6,468 bases of DNA. Source: Streptosporangiaceae bacterium (GTDB lineage Bacteria; Actinomycetota; Actinomycetes; Streptosporangiales; Streptosporangiaceae). Every line of letters begins with the position of its first letter. Position 1 is the stretch's first letter. A program made the position numbers and the translations under genes. Shown here piece by piece: positions 1 to 5,385 of this stretch. The stretch lies in contig JASHYW010000730.1 of the NCBI GenBank assembly GCA_030042885.1, forward strand, positions 1-6,468, written 5' to 3'. The notes below the pieces were generated by a model that was not told where the DNA came from, made no database searches, and worked only from the letters and a program-made list of their open reading frames with translations.

Positions 1-35
1 AGCATCGTCACGGTCCCGGCCGGGAGCTCGCGCAT
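1..35 (-). CDS. N-terminus of a probable class III adenylate/guanylate cyclase-domain protein (runs off the left edge)
   Basis: Reading leftward from an ATG at 35-33, the first 12 codons give MRELPAGTVTML. This closely matches the opening of many actinobacterial proteins with a class III nucleotidyl cyclase catalytic domain, which start with (M)..LPxGTVTLLFTDIEGST; the last part of that signature contains the metal-binding Asp and lies beyond the window edge. Such proteins make cAMP or cGMP, or carry a degenerate cyclase domain ahead of an ATPase/LuxR-type regulator. There is no convincing Shine-Dalgarno, but a GATAAT hexamer sits 6 nt before the ATG, which fits a leaderless transcript. The call rests on 12 residues only, so any other protein with a similar start remains possible. 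Confidence 0.5.
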   Translation of the reverse strand, partial: MRELPAGTVTM

Positions 36-41
36 GCCCCG

Positions 42-47
42 ATTATC
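42..47 (-). promoter_or_regulatory. Candidate -10 box for a leaderless transcript of the cyclase-like gene
   Basis: The minus strand reads GATAAT here (5 of 6 matches to TATAAT), with 6 nt between it and the ATG at 35. That spacing would put the transcription start at the initiation codon, as is common for leaderless actinobacterial mRNAs. No clear -35 hexamer is visible 16-18 nt further upstream, so this is tentative. Confidence 0.35.
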
Positions 48-172
48 CGCCGCGTCCCGGCCAACCGCCAGGCCGCGCGAAACCCAGCCCCGTCAGGGCG
101 ACGGCAGCCCCCTGAGCACCCGCTTTGACCTTCCCCCAACCGGCTTAACGTGCGTTCCGGTTCCGTTGCAGG

Positions 173-418
173 TCCACCCCCGAGTTCCAGCGCGAGCTGA
201 TCGTCGAGGGCACCCGCGAGGGCCTGGACGCGGCCCGGGCCCGCGGCCGCACCGGGGGCCGCAAGCCCAAGCTGAACGCCCGGCAGGCCGCCACCGTGCG
301 CCGCATGTACCAGGCCACCGGCCCGGACGGCAAGCGGCAGCACACCGTGGCCGAGATAGCCGAGGCCGTCGGCGTGCACCGCACCACCGTCTACGACTAC
401 CTGAAGAAGGAGCGCTGA
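173..418 (+). pseudogene. C-terminal fragment of a serine recombinase (resolvase/invertase family)
   Basis: The frame encodes 81 residues ending in TGA at 416-418. It opens STPEFQRELIVEGTREGLDA, which corresponds to the end of helix E of small serine recombinases (usual form AEFERELIxERTxxGL). GRTGGRKPKL follows, then a Hin-type helix-turn-helix DNA-binding domain with the motif VAEIAEAVGVHRTTVYDYL. The whole catalytic domain is missing, including the YARVS serine and the DRLARS arginines, roughly 130 residues. There is no start codon in this frame: it is closed by TAA at 146-148 and no ATG or GTG lies between that stop and the homology. The sequence before about 172 shows no recombinase similarity, so a recombination or deletion probably cut the gene there. 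It is clearly different from the intact resolvase at 1684-2313, with a longer insert (QATGPDGKRQH) before the HTH, so it is not a simple duplicate. If any upstream start were used, it could act only as a DNA-binding fragment. Confidence 0.85.
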
Positions 419-421
419 CAA

Positions 422-625
422 ATGGATGCCGATCCGCAGGACGCGCCCCGGCACGCTGGCCAGGTCGTCCGCCGGGTACTGCTCCGCCGGAACATCGCCG
501 TCGACCCCGAGACTGCGCAGCTTGTCGCTGCCGCCGTCCAGGCAGCGCTGCAACCAGGTACGCTCTCCCGGCCGCCACGTCGACGTCCGCGCGTTCCCCC
601 CACCGAGTGCGAGGCGCTGTTCTAA
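422..625 (+). CDS. Small unknown protein, coupled to the truncated resolvase
   Basis: This 67-residue open frame starts at an ATG 3 nt after the stop of the resolvase fragment. A good Shine-Dalgarno, AAGGAG at 407-412, lies inside the end of the resolvase frame with 9 nt spacing, which supports both the start and translational coupling. Codons in the first 45 positions mostly end in G or C, as in real genes of this genome. The protein has an acidic start (MDADPQD), a basic stretch (VVRRVLLRRN), an Ala-rich probable helix (AQLVAAAVQAAL) and a basic, Pro-rich tail ending in ECEALF. There is no signal peptide or membrane segment, and I do not recognise the family. Small genes placed right after resolvases on actinobacterial mobile elements are often conserved hypotheticals, so a role with the lost element is possible but unproven. 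An overlapping frame at 426-704 has no comparable start signal and was not chosen. Confidence 0.55.
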   Translation: MDADPQDAPRHAGQVVRRVLLRRNIAVDPETAQLVAAAVQAALQPGTLSRPPRRRPRVPPTECEALF

Positions 626-875
626 CCGGTACCAGCTACCGGCCTCGTTTGGGGTGAGTAACACGTTCGTTAACGGCACGTCATCTATCGCGACCGCCGG
701 GTGATGTGGTGTCTATCTGGCGGATCGTAGGCCAGCCTCCCCGGCGATCGAGCCGTCGCCCGCCCCGAGCACGACTATGCAGAGCTGCCGGAGTGACGAA
801 CTGCCACCCTTGTGGCTGCGCGGAAACCACATCGATGTTATTATTTTGCCTTCGGCCAATACTTAAGGAGGGTTC

Positions 876-1160
876 GTGCGGATCGAGTTCGTGAAGAGTG
901 CGGTCGGGTACCTCCGCAGGGGTGATGGAGTGCGGATTACCCTGCGAGGTGCGTCGGCGGAGGTGTTCCTTGCCGACGACACGAACGTATGGAGGCTCGA
1001 GCGCGGGGACCTGGCAGGATTCAGGGGATACGGTGGTACGGCTACCAGATCCCCCATAATGCTAGGGGTACCGTCGGCCGGCAGGTGGAATGCTGTCGTC
1101 ATCCCGATCAACGGCCGCGTTGAGGTAACAGGTGTGAGCGTGCTCCGGGCAGCCGCTTAG
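876..1160 (+). CDS. Stand-alone DUF1883-like protein
   Basis: This 94-residue protein starts at GTG 876 behind a very strong Shine-Dalgarno (AAGGAGGG, 865-872, 3 nt spacing); a second in-frame GTG at 891 is less likely because it would remove the conserved first strand. The layout matches DUF1883 as I remember it. It begins MRIEFVKSAVGYLRRGD and continues with VRITLRGASAEVFLAD (about 19-34), then a tyrosine/glycine turn FRGYGG (48-53), RSPIMLGVP (58-66) and GRWNAVVIPI (69-78). The pattern is a compact beta-sandwich with no catalytic residues, signal peptide or membrane segment, and the length is near that of the bare domain. No biochemical role is established to my knowledge; I recall the domain both alone and ahead of TIR domains, where it would be a sensing or binding module. 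It is transcribed on its own. The 250 nt before it hold no gene I can support, only an AT-rich tract (about 836-848) that might carry a -10 element. A TIR remnant lies about 4.7 kb downstream. Confidence 0.72.
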   Translation: MRIEFVKSAVGYLRRGDGVRITLRGASAEVFLADDTNVWRLERGDLAGFRGYGGTATRSPIMLGVPSAGRWNAVVIPINGRVEVTGVSVLRAAA

Positions 1161-1200
1161 CCGGACCCCACGCATCTGACGCGCTCCCCGCGAACTCTGG

Positions 1201-1434
1201 TCACCCGGCGACGCGGTCGACTCGGTCGACCGTGATCAGGTCACCTTCGACCAGGTACACCACGCGGTACCGGCCGACGCGCAGCCGGTGATACTCGCCG
1301 CGGTGGAACGCCCCGGCCGGGTACGGGTCGCCGGCCAGCGCGGCGACCGCCGCGTCGATCGCTCTCATGCCGTCCTGATCGTGCATGTAGCGGCGCGCCG
1401 ACGCTCTCGCTGCCGGTGACCACTCAATCCTCAC
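1201..1434 (-). CDS. RelE/ParE-superfamily toxin
   Basis: This 77-residue basic protein starts at GTG 1434 and ends at TGA 1203-1201. It opens VRIEWSPAARASARRYM, the typical first strand and helix of RelE/ParE proteins. A helix with short spacer follows (AIDAAVAALAGDPYPAGA), then EYHRLRVGRYRVVYLVEGD (about 47-65), the signature LRVGxYRVxY strand pair, and a last strand ITVDRVDRV. RelE members cleave mRNA on the ribosome and ParE members poison gyrase; the sequence does not separate these. The usual C-terminal HR of the GHR motif is replaced here by VDRVAG, so activity may be altered. The start lies inside the antitoxin gene, overlapping its last 11 nt, and there is no good independent Shine-Dalgarno. 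Translation should therefore depend on antitoxin translation. It is the third gene of the resolvase-antitoxin-toxin operon. Confidence 0.85.
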   Translation of the reverse strand: MRIEWSPAARASARRYMHDQDGMRAIDAAVAALAGDPYPAGAFHRGEYHRLRVGRYRVVYLVEGDLITVDRVDRVAG

Positions 1435-1687
1435 GGTCGCCGAGCAGCTCGGCCATCGCCTCCTCGTGCGAGACCGCTCCGGGTCGGCCAGCGGCCGCCC
1501 ATTCCCGGTAACCGGCGAGCGTCGCCTCGATCTCCGCCTCTTCCAGGGCCTGCGGTGAGGCGTGCCGCTCCACCGCCCGCAGCCGCCGCAGCTCCGCCAC
1601 CGGGACGATAGCGGCGGCCTCGCCGCCAAGGTGGATCACCTCATACGGCCACGCCGGGTCCGGGCTGCTGGCTGGCTGCGTGCTCAT
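1424..1687 (-). CDS. Phd/YefM-like antitoxin
   Basis: This 87-residue acidic protein starts at ATG 1687 and ends at TGA 1426-1424. After a flexible Ser/Pro-rich start it shows YEVIHLGGEAAAIVPVAELR (about 15-34), comparable to the Phd/YefM core in which a beta hairpin with the A.(I/L)VP..E...L pattern leads into a helix. The C-terminal half is helical and acid-rich (ALEEAEIEAT, HEEAMAELLGDRED), typical of the toxin-wrapping tail. Expected role: neutralise the overlapping toxin and, with it, repress the operon. The start overlaps the resolvase stop in an ATGA tetranucleotide (1687-1684), so the two are translationally coupled. The N-terminal DNA-binding part is shorter and more divergent than in classical Phd, so the family name is less certain than the antitoxin role, which is strongly implied by position. 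Confidence 0.8.
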   Translation of the reverse strand: MSTQPASSPDPAWPYEVIHLGGEAAAIVPVAELRRLRAVERHASPQALEEAEIEATLAGYREWAAAGRPGAVSHEEAMAELLGDRED

Positions 1688-2313
1688 GGCACCACCGTAG
1701 CGGGGCCGGCGCCGCCGCGGGCCAGATCCAGTGCCCGGTACAGCGTGGACCGGCCGATGTGCAGGTGCCGGGCAATCGCGGTCACCGACTCGCCCCGCTC
1801 ACGCCGGGCGCGGGCAAAAGCCAGGACGTCGTCGTTGACAGCGACCGGACGGCCGCCGCGGCGGCCCTGAGCCTGCGCGGCGCGCAGGCCGTCGAGGGTA
1901 CGCTCGCGGATCAGGTCGCGTTCCATCTCCGCGGCCATCGCGGCGAGCATGAACAGCATCTTGTCGGCGATCGTGGCACCGTCTGGCCGGTGCAGCCCGG
2001 CGCAGATGCCGGTCAGGATGTGCAGGTTGATGCCCCGGGCATGCAGCTGATCCTCGAGCAGCACCAGCAGCTCCTTCATGGACCTTGCCACCCGGTCCGG
2101 CTTGTAGATCACCAGGGTGTCGCCTGCCTGGAGCGCGGCCAGCGTGCCGTGCAGCTTTGGCCGGGCGTCGCGGGTGCTGGCGGTCTCCACCACGACCTCG
2201 CGGCAGTGCGCGGCGGCCAGGGCGTCGAGCTGCGCCTGGTGGTCCTGCGCCCGGGTGCTGACCCGTGCGTAGCCGATCCGGACGCTGTTATCGAACCCGG
2301 CAGGGATACTCAT
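1684..2313 (-). CDS. Serine recombinase, small resolvase/invertase type
   Basis: This is an intact 209-residue protein. The catalytic domain starts with VRIGYARVST (11-20), giving nucleophile Ser19 and Arg17. It continues with ARPKLHGTL (Arg51), GDTLVIYKPDRVARS (64-78, with the paired arginines 74 and 77), the long E helix ending MAAEMERDLIRERT, the GRRGGRP linker and a Hin-type helix-turn-helix VTAIARHLHIGRSTLYRAL (177-195). Length and order are those of Tn3/gamma-delta-type resolvases, which resolve cointegrates or plasmid dimers at res sites. I chose ATG 2313 because it places the core about 11 residues from the start. GTG 2358 has no ribosome site, while ATG 2331 has GGAGG 12 nt upstream and cannot be excluded. 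It heads a three-gene operon, its stop overlapping the antitoxin start (ATGA). The repeat cluster at 2335-2445 lies directly upstream, so self-regulation from the recombination site is likely. Confidence 0.93.
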   Translation of the reverse strand: MSIPAGFDNSVRIGYARVSTRAQDHQAQLDALAAAHCREVVVETASTRDARPKLHGTLAALQAGDTLVIYKPDRVARSMKELLVLLEDQLHARGINLHILTGICAGLHRPDGATIADKMLFMLAAMAAEMERDLIRERTLDGLRAAQAQGRRGGRPVAVNDDVLAFARARRERGESVTAIARHLHIGRSTLYRALDLARGGAGPATVVP

Positions 2314-2334
2314 GGCCCCATCGTCACGCATACC

Positions 2335-2445
2335 GTCCCGGAGCCTCCGCAGCGACACGCTGTTCCGGGACTGGTTTCCGGGACGGTTTTACCCGCAGCG
2401 CCGCGGGCCTGCTCGTTCGTCCCGGAAATGACCCATTTCGGGACG
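2335..2445. promoter_or_regulatory. Cluster of five 9-bp repeats: candidate res site / operator of the resolvase
   Basis: The motif GTCCCGGAA occurs five times just upstream of the resolvase gene. Plus-orientation copies are at 2335-2343 (last base G) and 2419-2427. Reverse copies (TTCCGGGAC) are at 2363-2371, 2376-2384 and, with one mismatch, 2436-2444. The two middle copies are direct repeats 13 bp apart. Small resolvases act on about 100-130 bp res sites made of several inverted subsites next to their own gene and thereby repress themselves. The size, position and mixed orientation here agree with that, although the spacings do not match a textbook three-dimer res. The first copies fall inside the alternative resolvase starts (2331, 2358), another argument for the start at 2313. 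The cluster could alternatively be bound by the antitoxin-toxin complex. Confidence 0.6.
2418..2445. repeat. Long imperfect palindrome within the repeat cluster
   Basis: CGTCCCGGAAATG (2418-2430) faces CCATTTCGGGACG (2433-2445), giving arms of 12-13 bp with a single bulged base and a 2-nt centre. It is the most symmetric subsite of the cluster and the best guess for a crossover or dimer-binding site. Without a T-run, and lying between divergently transcribed genes, it is less likely to be a terminator. Confidence 0.65.
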
Positions 2446-2585
2446 GGGCTGCGGAACGGATAGACCCGGGCTTCAGCTCAGCCCAACCGGGGACTGGACG
2501 GTGTTGGGTTATCAAGGCTGACCGCAGAGGCATCACCCCGGCGGCGTGTTGCGCGGCCCGGATGCGTTTGCGGTGTATCAGGCGC

Positions 2586-2639
2586 GCCGGGTGGCCCTCT
2601 GTAAGGGCAAGCGGACCAGGCGGCCGAGGGGCCACCGGC
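2586..2639 (+). repeat. Imperfect inverted repeat in the leader region of the peptidase gene
   Basis: GCCGGGTGGCCCTC (2586-2599) can pair with GAGGGGCCACCGGC (2626-2639), differing only by a shifted G/C count. The stem is about 13 bp around a 26-nt loop and ends 79 nt before the peptidase start. It could be a leader hairpin or a protein site. Apart from it, the stretch 2446-2718 shows no gene with coding character; it must hold the promoter of the peptidase gene, which I cannot place. A small palindrome CGAATAATTCG (2696-2706) precedes the ribosome binding site. Confidence 0.35.
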
Positions 2640-2718
2640 ACTAGGCGAGTATGCCGTGACCGGAGAGGCAAGTCCGCGCAGAGAAGGGCACAACTCGAAT
2701 AATTCGGGAGGACACAAC

Positions 2719-3624
2719 ATGACGCATCCACAGGCCGAAGCCACATTGGCGCACATGCAGACCTTCGAACCCCCGCCACCTGGATTGGATCCCCTGACCG
2801 CGCCGACCAGCTTGCTGCGGCAGCACGGATTTCCGCGGCGCCCGGATCCGACGACTGAGCCAGAGCTGGACCGGATCTGGCAGCGGACTTTCGCGCGGCC
2901 CAAGACCATAATTCAGGCCGAACTGGCTTACGACGAGGTCATGAGCGCAAGGAACCCGTTGTACTCGGGGTCGGAGAATTTCCGGCCCAGCGGCTGGGGA
3001 GGCGTTGTCGTTGAAACCTCTTCCCTCGGCTACTCGCCCCCCGAACCGGCAACCTGCGTGGTCGGCATCATCGTCGTGCCTGAGATCCACCCGGTCTCCG
3101 GTGATCCCGCCAGCCCGCTCACCGTCGGCTTCTGGGTCGGACTGGACGGGTATACCAACGGCCAGGTGCTCCAGGCCGGCTTTGCGGCCACCATCACCGG
3201 TACCAGCGTAAACTACTGGGCCTGGACGGAGTGGTACCCGCTTGGGGCCGTGGCAGTGACCAACTTCGCGCTAGAGGCGGGTGACGCAATCACCGTCGTG
3301 GTGTCCGCGCCCCAACCCGATCAAGGCTCCGTGTACCTGTCAAACGAGCGGACCGGCCAGGCGACCAGGATTGGCATCATACCGCCCTCTGGCGTCACAT
3401 CGATCGGTGCATCGGCGGAGTGGATCGTGGAGGGAATCTCGGCCGATCTGCCGGACTTCTTCGAGTGCACCTTCTGCGACACGGTCGCCGGGACTCAACA
3501 GAACGCCTTCGACCTGAGCCCCGATGGCATCATCAGCAATATCGGCGGTTCGAATGGCCCGCTGACCCAGACGCTCATAGCCTCCCCGACCACGGAGGTC
3601 GTGCTCTGGGAAGGAAGTGCTTAG
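2719..3624 (+). CDS. G1-family glutamic endopeptidase (eqolisin)
   Basis: This 301-residue protein starts at ATG 2719 with GGGAGGA (2706-2712) 6 nt upstream; the longer in-frame start at 2656 has no such site. Residues about 87-301 carry the eqolisin fold marks in order: RPSGWGGVVV (89-98, the usual NWSG-type start), FWVGLDG (138-144), VLQAGF (150-155) with catalytic Gln152, YWAWTEWYP (166-174), LEAGDAI (185-191), NERTGQ (209-214), SAEWIVEG (232-239) with the catalytic Glu, then LPDFF. Gln53 and Glu136 of scytalidoglutamic peptidase are the known dyad, and both positions are filled here. Known members cut proteins at acid pH outside the cell and are mostly fungal; bacterial relatives exist. 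Oddly, the first 85 residues are not a signal peptide but a charged, Pro-rich region (PPPGLDPLTA, LLRQHGFPRRPD, ELDRIWQRTF), so it may stay inside, be exported by another route, or have this as a propeptide. A glucoamylase gene follows after 201 nt in the same direction. Confidence 0.93.
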   Translation: MTHPQAEATLAHMQTFEPPPPGLDPLTAPTSLLRQHGFPRRPDPTTEPELDRIWQRTFARPKTIIQAELAYDEVMSARNPLYSGSENFRPSGWGGVVVETSSLGYSPPEPATCVVGIIVVPEIHPVSGDPASPLTVGFWVGLDGYTNGQVLQAGFAATITGTSVNYWAWTEWYPLGAVAVTNFALEAGDAITVVVSAPQPDQGSVYLSNERTGQATRIGIIPPSGVTSIGASAEWIVEGISADLPDFFECTFCDTVAGTQQNAFDLSPDGIISNIGGSNGPLTQTLIASPTTEVVLWEGSA

Positions 3625-3733
3625 TTTACATAGCTAGGACCTCGGGGGAACGGGTTGCTTCACCACCAGCGCGCCAGATAGCTCCGAAGAATTCCTGCCA
3701 CCTACCGCCGAAGGTCAGACCGTGAAGACAGCC

Positions 3734-3757
3734 GCCGAGTTCCAGGGGGCCCTCGGC
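3734..3757 (+). terminator. Weak hairpin between the peptidase and glucoamylase genes
   Basis: GCCGAG (3734-3739) pairs with CTCGGC (3752-3757) around a 12-nt loop, with two further pairs possible after one mismatch. There is no T-run. It may slow or partly end transcription after the peptidase gene, but it is too weak to exclude read-through. The rest of the 201-nt gap shows only the glucoamylase ribosome site (AGGAAGGA, 3812-3819). Confidence 0.22.
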
Positions 3758-3825
3758 TGCGGCCGGCGATGGGTTTGTGTTCGCGCTCCCCTCCTACCCG
3801 ACGGGGCCTCCAGGAAGGATGAATC

Positions 3826-5151
3826 ATGTCTAGTTCAACCGGACCGTCCTCAACCGGACCGACGCTGCACTACAGCGAGGTAGCCGCTTCGGCCTCGCAG
3901 TCGAGCCTGACCACGGTCGCTCCGTATTTGTTCTGGCTGATGTTCCGCAATGTCGCCTCGGACGGGTTCGTGTTCGAGGACCCGATCCGCCCGGGTGTCC
4001 TGTCCGCACCCGGGTGCATCCTCGCCTCGCCGTCATGGGAGAACAGCCAAACGCACGTGACCCAGGACTACGTCTATAACTGGACACGCGATGCCGCGGT
4101 CGTCGCGATCGAGCTCGCGAACGGCACGCTGCCCACCAGCCAGCCGCTGATCGACTATGTGCAATTCGCGCAGACCTGCCAGACCTCGGGCGGCGACTTC
4201 GATCTCGCGTCGTTCCTGATCAACGGCAGCCCTCGCAGCTGGTCCGATCAGACCGACGGGCCTGCGTTGCAGACGCTCGCGATCCTGGCGCTGTTTAGCC
4301 AGCTCGACGCCCCGACGCAGGCGGTGGCGAACGCCGTGATCGCGGCGAACCTCAACTTCCTGCAAAACGCCTATCAAGGCAAGACGGTCAATCTGTGGGA
4401 GGAGGAGTACGGGTACTCGTTCTTCGCGCGCGCGGTCCAGCTGAGGTGCTTCCAGGAGATCACCGCCAACACCTTCGGGATCCCGGTCCCGGGCTGGCTC
4501 GCCACCGCCATCCCGTGGCTGCAAAGCGCCCTCCAGGATCACTGGAACGCGAACGGCGGCTACTACCAGTCGCTGATCCCCGCGCCGGGCGACAAGGCGC
4601 CCTATGACCCCAACAGCGACATCGTGATGGCCGCGATCTACGGCGCGGTTGCGGTGACCGACACCAGGCTGCTGGCAACCGCCGCGCTGCTGCGCAACCT
4701 GTGGAACCTTGCGTCCTCGGCGGACTATTACCCGATCAACGGCGCCGATCAGCAGCGCGGCATCGGGCCGATGATGGGCCGCTACCCCGGAGATACCTAC
4801 GACGGCGACAACGACCAGTCAGGGATCGACCACCCCTGGGCCATCTGCACGTGCAACTTCGCCGAGCTGTACTACCGGCTCGCGAACGAGATCACCGCCG
4901 CCAACGCGATCCCGCTCGACGCCACCTCGGCCGAGTTCTTCAACCAGGTCGCAGTCACGGCATCGAGCACGCCGGCCGCGGCCGCAACCGAGCTGCGGGC
5001 CGCCGGCGACCAGATGCTGCAGGCGATCATCTTCCACAGCGACGACCTCGAGCTCAGCGAGCAGTTCGACGCCACCACCGGCTATGAGAAGAGCGTCAGC
5101 AACCTGTCCTGGAGCTACGCGTCGTTCCTGTCGGCGGTCCGGGCCAGGTAA
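3826..5151 (+). CDS. GH15 glucoamylase (glucan 1,4-alpha-glucosidase), fungal-type
   Basis: This 441-residue protein starts at ATG 3826, 6 nt after AGGAAGGA. It is a single GH15 (alpha/alpha)6-barrel catalytic domain that releases glucose from the non-reducing ends of starch-like glucans. The marks run in the order of the Aspergillus enzyme: ASDGFVF (44-50), ILASPS (65-70), YVYNWTRDAA (82-91; substrate-binding Arg/Asp), DGPALQT (144-150), NLWEEEYGYSFFARAVQ (189-205) with the proton donor Glu192 (Glu179 in A. niger), MGRYPGDTYDG (317-327), HPWAICT (336-342) and LSEQFD (410-415) with the base Glu412 (Glu400 in A. niger), ending LSWSYASFLSAVRAR. There is no starch-binding CBM20 domain and no clear signal peptide: the N-terminus is Ser/Thr-rich, and the only hydrophobic stretch (VAPYLFWLMF, 31-40) is the first barrel helix. 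It therefore looks cytoplasmic or unconventionally exported. It follows the G1 peptidase gene and ends at a strong terminator. Confidence 0.95.
   Translation: MSSSTGPSSTGPTLHYSEVAASASQSSLTTVAPYLFWLMFRNVASDGFVFEDPIRPGVLSAPGCILASPSWENSQTHVTQDYVYNWTRDAAVVAIELANGTLPTSQPLIDYVQFAQTCQTSGGDFDLASFLINGSPRSWSDQTDGPALQTLAILALFSQLDAPTQAVANAVIAANLNFLQNAYQGKTVNLWEEEYGYSFFARAVQLRCFQEITANTFGIPVPGWLATAIPWLQSALQDHWNANGGYYQSLIPAPGDKAPYDPNSDIVMAAIYGAVAVTDTRLLATAALLRNLWNLASSADYYPINGADQQRGIGPMMGRYPGDTYDGDNDQSGIDHPWAICTCNFAELYYRLANEITAANAIPLDATSAEFFNQVAVTASSTPAAAATELRAAGDQMLQAIIFHSDDLELSEQFDATTGYEKSVSNLSWSYASFLSAVRAR
3835..3861 (+). repeat. Short direct repeat encoding SSTGP-SSTGP
   Basis: TCAACCGGACCG occurs at 3835-3846 and again at 3850-3861, a 15-nt period. 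It encodes a duplicated SSTGP unit in the disordered start of the glucoamylase. It probably arose by slippage; the copy number may vary between strains without touching the catalytic domain. Confidence 0.8.
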
Positions 5152-5155
5152 CGCG

Positions 5156-5198
5156 CAGCTCGGGTGGGTTTCCGGGTGCCAGGAACCCACCCGAGCTG
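5156..5198 (+). terminator. Strong stem-loop terminator after the glucoamylase gene
   Basis: CAGCTCGGGTGGGTT (5156-5170) and AACCCACCCGAGCTG (5184-5198) form a perfect 15-bp stem around a 13-nt loop, beginning 5 nt after the stop codon. It lacks a U-tail, as many actinobacterial terminators do. Being symmetric, it could also stop transcription from the right. Confidence 0.8.
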
Positions 5199-5221
5199 AG
5201 TGTGCCGCTTCGCCGCAGAGC

Positions 5222-5249
5222 CCCGCCCAGCCTTCCCCTTCTGGGCGGG
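5222..5249. terminator. Second hairpin, back-up terminator
   Basis: CCCGCCCAG (5222-5230) pairs perfectly with CTGGGCGGG (5241-5249) around a pyrimidine-only 10-nt loop. Lying 24 nt after the first stem, it makes a tandem terminator. Nothing else is recognisable between it and the element starting at 5362. Confidence 0.5.
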
Positions 5250-5361
5250 CGCTGACTGCTGGCCGGCTCCGCACCGTTATCCGTACCTATCCCGGGCTTG
5301 GGGAAGATCCGTGCAGCCGCCGGCGCCAGCGATGATCTTGGCCGGGCCGCCGGTCACCCCG

Positions 5362-5385
5362 GTGTAGGGGAAACGGTCGTTATCT
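5362..5385 (+). repeat. Left terminal inverted repeat of the MITE-like element
   Basis: This is the 24-bp left end; it pairs with 5613-5636 with one mismatch. Matching stops exactly at 5386 inside and at 5361 outside, so the limits are sharp. Confidence 0.85.

Noticed and set aside
160..172. A pyrimidine-rich stretch ending in CAG directly before the resolvase fragment, looking like a eukaryotic splice acceptor, with GGTGAGT at 652-658 like a donor.
   Set aside because: The genome style is bacterial, the order (acceptor before donor) does not remove an intron between gene parts, and no N-terminal resolvase exon lies upstream in the window.
731..796. A 21-residue open stretch ending ARPEHDYAELPE with G/C-ending codons, possibly the tail of a lost gene.
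   Set aside because: It is closed by TAG immediately before, too short for any match, and has no start.
1759..2463. A 234-residue plus-strand open frame.
   Set aside because: It is the mirror of the resolvase gene in GC-rich DNA; the recombinase motifs on the other strand settle the coding strand.
2641..3090. Minus-strand open frames opposite the start of the peptidase gene.
   Set aside because: No ribosome site or recognisable motif; the opposite strand carries the G1 peptidase with a good start signal.
4033..4542. A 169-residue minus-strand frame inside the glucoamylase gene.
   Set aside because: It is a shadow of the GH15 reading frame, whose catalytic motifs span the same bases.
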